DNA of 8,496 nt. Origin: Treponemataceae bacterium. GTDB taxonomy: Bacteria > Spirochaetota > Spirochaetia > Treponematales > Treponemataceae. Both the position numbers and the translations under genes were made by a program. Within the stretch, counting starts at the first letter, position 1. The number at the start of each line of letters is the position of its first letter. Positions 5,385 to 8,496 of this stretch are shown in pieces. The notes beneath the pieces were generated by a model that worked only from the letters and a program-made list of their open reading frames with translations, made no database searches and was not told where the DNA came from. The DNA lies in NCBI GenBank assembly GCA_024697985.1, contig JAILRX010000270.1, forward strand, positions 1 through 8,496, read 5' to 3'.

Positions 5385-6731
5385 ATGAATGCTTATGTTG
5401 AAAGAGTAATTTCTGATGTTAAAACAAAACATGCAGATGAACCCGAATTTATTCAGACCGTCGAAGAGGTTTTGACCTCGGTCTCACCGCTTGTGGATGC
5501 ACATCCTGAATATGAAAAAGTGGACTTGTTGCATAGAATCGTCGAACCGGAACGAATGTTTACGTTCAGGGTTGTCTGGACAGATGACAGCGGCAAGGTG
5601 CATACGAATATTGGTTACCGATGCCAGTTTAACGGCTCTATCGGTCCATACAAAGGCGGTCTTAGATTCCAGCCAAATGTTAATCCAAGTATCATAAAAT
5701 TTTTAGGCTTTGAACAGATTTTCAAAAACAGCCTTACAGGTCTTCCTATCGGAGGTGGAAAAGGTGGAGCAGACTTTGATCCGACCGGAAAATCAGATTT
5801 GGAAATCATGCATTTCTGCCAGGCTTATATGACCGAACTTTACAGGTACGTAGGTCCTGATATCGATGTGCCTGCAGGTGATATGGGCGTCGGAAAGCGG
5901 GAAATCGGCTATCTGTTCGGTCAGTATCGAAAAATTAAGGGCGTCTGGCAGAACGGAGTCCTCACCGGAAAAGGGCTATCGTATGGCGGTTCTTTGACAA
6001 GGCCTGAGGCAACCGGCTACGGTGCAATGTATTACCTCGAACAGGTCCTCAAGCACGACGGACTTGATATCAAAGGAAAAACGATTGCAATTTCAGGTTT
6101 TGGAAACGTAGCGTGGGGTATCTGTAAAAAGGCCCTTCAGCTGGGTGCAAAAGTCATCACACTTTCTGGTCCGGACGGCTACATCTACGATCCTGATGGC
6201 GTATCAACTGAAGAAAAAGTTAACTACATGCTCGAAATGCGTGCGAGCGGACGGAATCGTGTACAGGATTACGCCGATAAGTTTGGCGTTCAGTTCTTCC
6301 CAGGCGAAAAACCTTGGGGCGTAAAGGCTGATGTTTTGATGCCGGCCGCAACTCAGAATGACGTAAAAATAGATTCTGCTGAAAAAATCGTGAAGAACGG
6401 AATCAAATATTACGTTGAAGTTGCGAATATGCCGACGACAAATGATGCGCTTAAATTCCTGCAGAAAAGCGGATTGACGGTTTGTCCTTCAAAGGCTGTA
6501 AATGCCGGCGGAGTTTCAGTATCAGCCTTGGAAATGAGCCAGAACAGCGAAAGGCTTGTCTGGACTGCAGAAGAAGTTGATGAACGACTCAAGCTTATCA
6601 TGAAGAACATCTATAACGCTTCGGTTGAGGCTGCTGAAAGCTACGGACTGGGCTACAATCTGGTTGCAGGTGCAAATCTTGCCGGATTCAGTAAAGTTGC
6701 TGAGGCGATGATGGAGCAGGGAATTTTTTAG
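5385..6731 (+). CDS. gdhA: Glutamate dehydrogenase, clostridial-type, probably NAD-linked
   Basis: A 448-residue cytoplasmic enzyme that interconverts glutamate with 2-oxoglutarate plus ammonia; family members form hexamers. Substrate and catalytic residues are in place: Lys90 (GPYKGGLRF), Lys114 (FKNSL), catalytic Lys126 (GGGKGGADFDP) and Asp166 (PAGDMGVG). The nucleotide fold shows GFGNVAWG (238-245) and the coenzyme loop LSGPDGYIYDP (260-270). From memory, long stretches match the NAD-dependent Clostridium symbiosum enzyme, including the Gly-Pro-Asp coenzyme loop and MLEMRASGRN, rather than E. coli NADP-linked GdhA. NAD use is therefore inferred. The start is fixed by AGGAGG five bases before the ATG. 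The gene has its own promoter region, divergent from znuC. No hairpin terminator follows it, so read-through into the exporter gene 70 bases downstream is possible. Confidence 0.96.
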   Translation: MNAYVERVISDVKTKHADEPEFIQTVEEVLTSVSPLVDAHPEYEKVDLLHRIVEPERMFTFRVVWTDDSGKVHTNIGYRCQFNGSIGPYKGGLRFQPNVNPSIIKFLGFEQIFKNSLTGLPIGGGKGGADFDPTGKSDLEIMHFCQAYMTELYRYVGPDIDVPAGDMGVGKREIGYLFGQYRKIKGVWQNGVLTGKGLSYGGSLTRPEATGYGAMYYLEQVLKHDGLDIKGKTIAISGFGNVAWGICKKALQLGAKVITLSGPDGYIYDPDGVSTEEKVNYMLEMRASGRNRVQDYADKFGVQFFPGEKPWGVKADVLMPAATQNDVKIDSAEKIVKNGIKYYVEVANMPTTNDALKFLQKSGLTVCPSKAVNAGGVSVSALEMSQNSERLVWTAEEVDERLKLIMKNIYNASVEAAESYGLGYNLVAGANLAGFSKVAEAMMEQGIF

Positions 6732-6765
6732 GAGATTCTTGTTTTACTATTATACTCTTGCATTC

Positions 6766-6802
6766 TTGTTGACTTCTCTTTAAATTAAGGTGATGTCAAC
6801 AA
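6766..6802 (+). promoter_or_regulatory. Inverted repeat enclosing the exporter ribosome binding site
   Basis: TTGTTGAC (6766-6773) and GTCAACAA (6795-6802) are perfect 8-bp inverted copies with a 21-base loop. The loop holds AGGTGAT (6788-6794), complementary to the usual 16S rRNA 3' end, and the second arm reaches the first base of the preferred ATG at 6802. The hairpin could limit translation, or the arms could be a protein site. Chance cannot be ruled out for 8-bp arms. Confidence 0.4.
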
Positions 6803-8496
6803 TGCAGAAATTGACCAAAGGCCTGGAGCCAAAATATAAACTCACCACTTTTTTCGCTATTTTTACGATAGCGTTTGAAGTTATCATGGAAGTCTTGATT
6901 CCTAAAATTATGGCAAACGTAATTGATGTGGGAATTCAAAACAGGGACGTTGATTACGTCGTAAAAGTCGGACTTTTGATGATTGCTTCTTCGATGGCGT
7001 CTTTATTTTTTGGTGTGATAGCGGCTCGTTTTGCTTCTGTTGCGTCCCTGGGCTTTGGCCGAAATCTGCGCCGAAATCTCTTTGCCAAGGTGCAGGATTT
7101 TTCGTTTGCAAACATCGACCACTTTTCCACAAGTTCGCTTGTAACAAGACTCACGACTGATGTTACGAACACTCAGAACACCTATCAGATGATAATCAGG
7201 ATGTGCATCCGAAGTCCGTTCATGTTTATCAGTGCGATAGTGATGAGTTTTTTGATAAATGCAAAGCTCTCTCTGATTTTTTTAGTTTTGATTCCCGTGA
7301 TTGCAATTCCTGCTTTCTTTATTTTGAAGGCAGCTTTTCCACGCTTTCAAAAACTGATGAAAAAATATGATGCGCTGAACGCTTCGGTCCAGGAAAACCT
7401 GATTGGAATCCGGGCAGTAAAAGCCTTTGTTCGCGAAAAATCCGAAAACGAAAAATTTTCAAATTCGGCAGAAGAACTCCGTCAGGCTCAACTCAAGGCC
7501 GAACGAATCATTATTGTGGCCATGCCTTTGATGCAGCTCGTAACTTATCTTGGAATTATTGCGATGCTGTGGTTCGGCGGCAACATGATTATCGCAGGTT
7601 CGTTGCAGACAGGTGAACTTGTAAGTTTCATCACGTACCTTCTGCAGATTTTATTTTCACTGATGATGATTGCGGCGATTTTTGTAATGCTGGTAATCTC
7701 GCAGGCCTCGATTAGGCGAATCGTGGAAGTGCTGGACACAGAAATTGATTTGAAGGACGGGACAGGCTGCGCAGGAGATGAAGCACTTGGCGCGCCGGAC
7801 TCATCGAGCGTGTCGAGCGCGGCTGATAGTGCGGCCAGTCCGAGTGCGTCGCGAAAATCGGCGCCGGGCCTTGAGGACGGCAGCATTCGCTTCGAGAACG
7901 TTTGCTTCAGTTACGACAAGACGAAGGAAAACTGCGTCCTCAACGACATAAATTTTGAAATTGAAAGCGGCTCGACGGTTGGTATCGTGGGGTCGACAGG
8001 AAGCGGAAAAAGTTCGCTCGTGCAGCTGATTCCGCGCCTTTACGACACGGTTTCCGGCCGCGTAATTGTTGGCGGAAACGACGTGAAACAATACGCTTTG
8101 AAAACTTTGCGCTCACAGGTTGCGATGGTGCTCCAGAACAACGTGCTTTTTTCCGGCACGATACGAAAGAACCTGCTCTGGGGCGCGGACGACGACGTTG
8201 TTACGGACGACGACGTTGTTACGGACGACGACGTTGTTACGGGCGACGACATTGCGGCCGGCGCTACGAATGATTTCTCTACAAAAGCCGCCACGTCCGC
8301 ACAGACTGCCGGAGCACAGACTGCCGGTGACATCGAGCGCTTCTGCCGCATCGCATGCGCGCACGATTTTATCGAGTCGTTTCCTGACGGCTACGAAACT
8401 GAGCTTGGCCAGGGCGGCGTGAACCTTTCCGGAGGGCAGAAGCAGCGACTTTGCATCGCCCGCGCCCTCATCAAGCGGCCGAAAATCCTGATTTTG
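6802..8496 (+). CDS. ABC exporter half-transporter (fused membrane and ATPase domains), 3' end cut by window
   Basis: The visible 565 residues form a type IV ABC exporter. A six-helix membrane domain (about 12-300) is followed by an ATPase with A-loop region FSYD (369-372), Walker A GSTGSGKSS (397-405), Q-loop Gln445 and LSGGQ (542-546). The frame ends within Walker B (KILIL). The ATG at 6802 is preferred: the AGGTGAT site is better spaced for it, and MQKLTKGLEPKY fits the family N-terminus. An in-frame ATG at 6793 would add three residues. The sequence resembles one half of heterodimeric drug or lipid exporters (LmrCD or TM287/288 type), so a partner gene may lie downstream; the cargo is unknown. 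Two non-family inserts occur, about 316-358 (domain linker) and about 462-509 (between Q-loop and signature), the latter made of tandem repeats. Confidence 0.94.
   Translation, partial: MQKLTKGLEPKYKLTTFFAIFTIAFEVIMEVLIPKIMANVIDVGIQNRDVDYVVKVGLLMIASSMASLFFGVIAARFASVASLGFGRNLRRNLFAKVQDFSFANIDHFSTSSLVTRLTTDVTNTQNTYQMIIRMCIRSPFMFISAIVMSFLINAKLSLIFLVLIPVIAIPAFFILKAAFPRFQKLMKKYDALNASVQENLIGIRAVKAFVREKSENEKFSNSAEELRQAQLKAERIIIVAMPLMQLVTYLGIIAMLWFGGNMIIAGSLQTGELVSFITYLLQILFSLMMIAAIFVMLVISQASIRRIVEVLDTEIDLKDGTGCAGDEALGAPDSSSVSSAADSAASPSASRKSAPGLEDGSIRFENVCFSYDKTKENCVLNDINFEIESGSTVGIVGSTGSGKSSLVQLIPRLYDTVSGRVIVGGNDVKQYALKTLRSQVAMVLQNNVLFSGTIRKNLLWGADDDVVTDDDVVTDDDVVTGDDIAAGATNDFSTKAATSAQTAGAQTAGDIERFCRIACAHDFIESFPDGYETELGQGGVNLSGGQKQRLCIARALIKRPKILIL
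7747..7875 (+). other. Low-complexity insert at the exporter membrane-ATPase junction
   Basis: Codons for residues about 316-358 form a Ser/Ala/Gly/Asp-rich stretch (for example SSSVSSAADSAASPSAS) between EVLDTEID and SIRFENVCFSYD. Family members usually have a linker some 20-25 residues shorter here. Hand-counted G+C is 63% for 7801-7860, against 50% for 7681-7740. No clear nucleotide repeat unit is visible, unlike the other inserts. Confidence 0.7.
8188..8241 (+). repeat. Three perfect 18-bp tandem repeats inside the exporter ATPase
   Basis: GACGACGACGTTGTTACG occurs three times without a mismatch (8188-8205, 8206-8223, 8224-8241) and encodes DDDVVT three times. A decayed fourth copy (GDDIAA, 8242-8259) follows. 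Identical copies suggest a recent or ongoing expansion. The 18-bp unit keeps the frame. The tract lies between the Q-loop region (NLLWGA) and the helix leading to AHDFI. Confidence 0.93.
8299..8327 (+). repeat. 15-bp tandem repeat, two copies, in the same exporter insert
   Basis: GCACAGACTGCCGG appears at 8299-8312 and 8314-8327, a 15-bp period encoding AQTAG twice. With the 18-bp repeats upstream it makes up most of an approximately 40-residue insertion absent from usual family members. Confidence 0.85.

Noticed and set aside
6732..6765. Terminator or separate promoter after gdhA
   Set aside because: No stem-loop is present. TATACT at 6751-6756 resembles a -10 box but has no -35 partner, and the ATTCTTGTT direct repeat is short.
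8188..8330. Short tandem repeats as a CRISPR array
   Set aside because: The units are contiguous with no spacers and lie in frame inside a gene.
8040..8422. Antisense and alternate-frame open frames over the exporter repeat region (8040-8364 minus, 8120-8422 plus)
   Set aside because: Their Val/Arg/Asn or Thr/Leu/Arg repeats are off-frame readings of the 18-bp units. The exporter frame is continuous and has family motifs on both sides.

Overview
The window comes from a bacterium with moderate G+C (about 45-50% by eye, frequent CGA arginine codons). It holds five protein genes, and both end genes are cut by the window edges. No rRNA, tRNA, insertion sequence or CRISPR array is visible. The gene set suggests a host-associated anaerobe: a clostridial-type NAD-linked glutamate dehydrogenase, a vitamin-type ECF transporter core and a metal ABC importer. 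My best guess is a Treponema-like spirochaete, or failing that a clostridium. This is inference, because no taxonomic marker gene is present.

Layout: (1) positions 1-1112, plus strand, a class I/II PLP aminotransferase lacking its first residues. (2) 1140-3539, plus strand, a single 799-residue protein joining two ECF ATPase domains and an EcfT membrane domain; its S component is not in the window. (3) 3540-3595, a convergent junction with a 17-bp direct repeat and an imperfect hairpin. (4) 3582-4406 and 4410-5195, minus strand, a znuC-znuB unit for zinc (or manganese) import; ZnuC ends in a Cys/His-rich tail, and no substrate-binding protein gene is present. (5) 5196-5384, a divergent control region with a perfect 9-4-9 palindrome beside the gdhA promoter. 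(6) 5385-6731, plus strand, gdhA. (7) 6802-8496, plus strand, an ABC exporter half-transporter that runs off the window before its Walker B is complete.

Three of the five genes carry ABC ATPase domains in four NBDs. Two of these genes, the ECF fusion and the exporter, contain four G+C-rich, Ala/Gly/Ser/Thr/Asp-rich inserts at domain edges or surface loops. Three of the inserts are built from short in-frame tandem repeats (18, 12, 18 and 15 bp units). This is the most unusual pattern in the window. A second pattern is start context: two genes without a Shine-Dalgarno sequence (the ECF fusion and znuC) have a perfect TATAAT 6-8 bases before the ATG, as expected for leaderless or nearly leaderless mRNAs. 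In contrast, gdhA has a strong AGGAGG site and a long structured leader.

The functions are mostly transport and nitrogen metabolism. The aminotransferase and glutamate dehydrogenase link amino acids to 2-oxoglutarate and ammonia. The ECF module would energise uptake of a vitamin or metal chosen by an unseen S component. ZnuBC imports a divalent metal. The exporter probably pairs with a second half encoded downstream.
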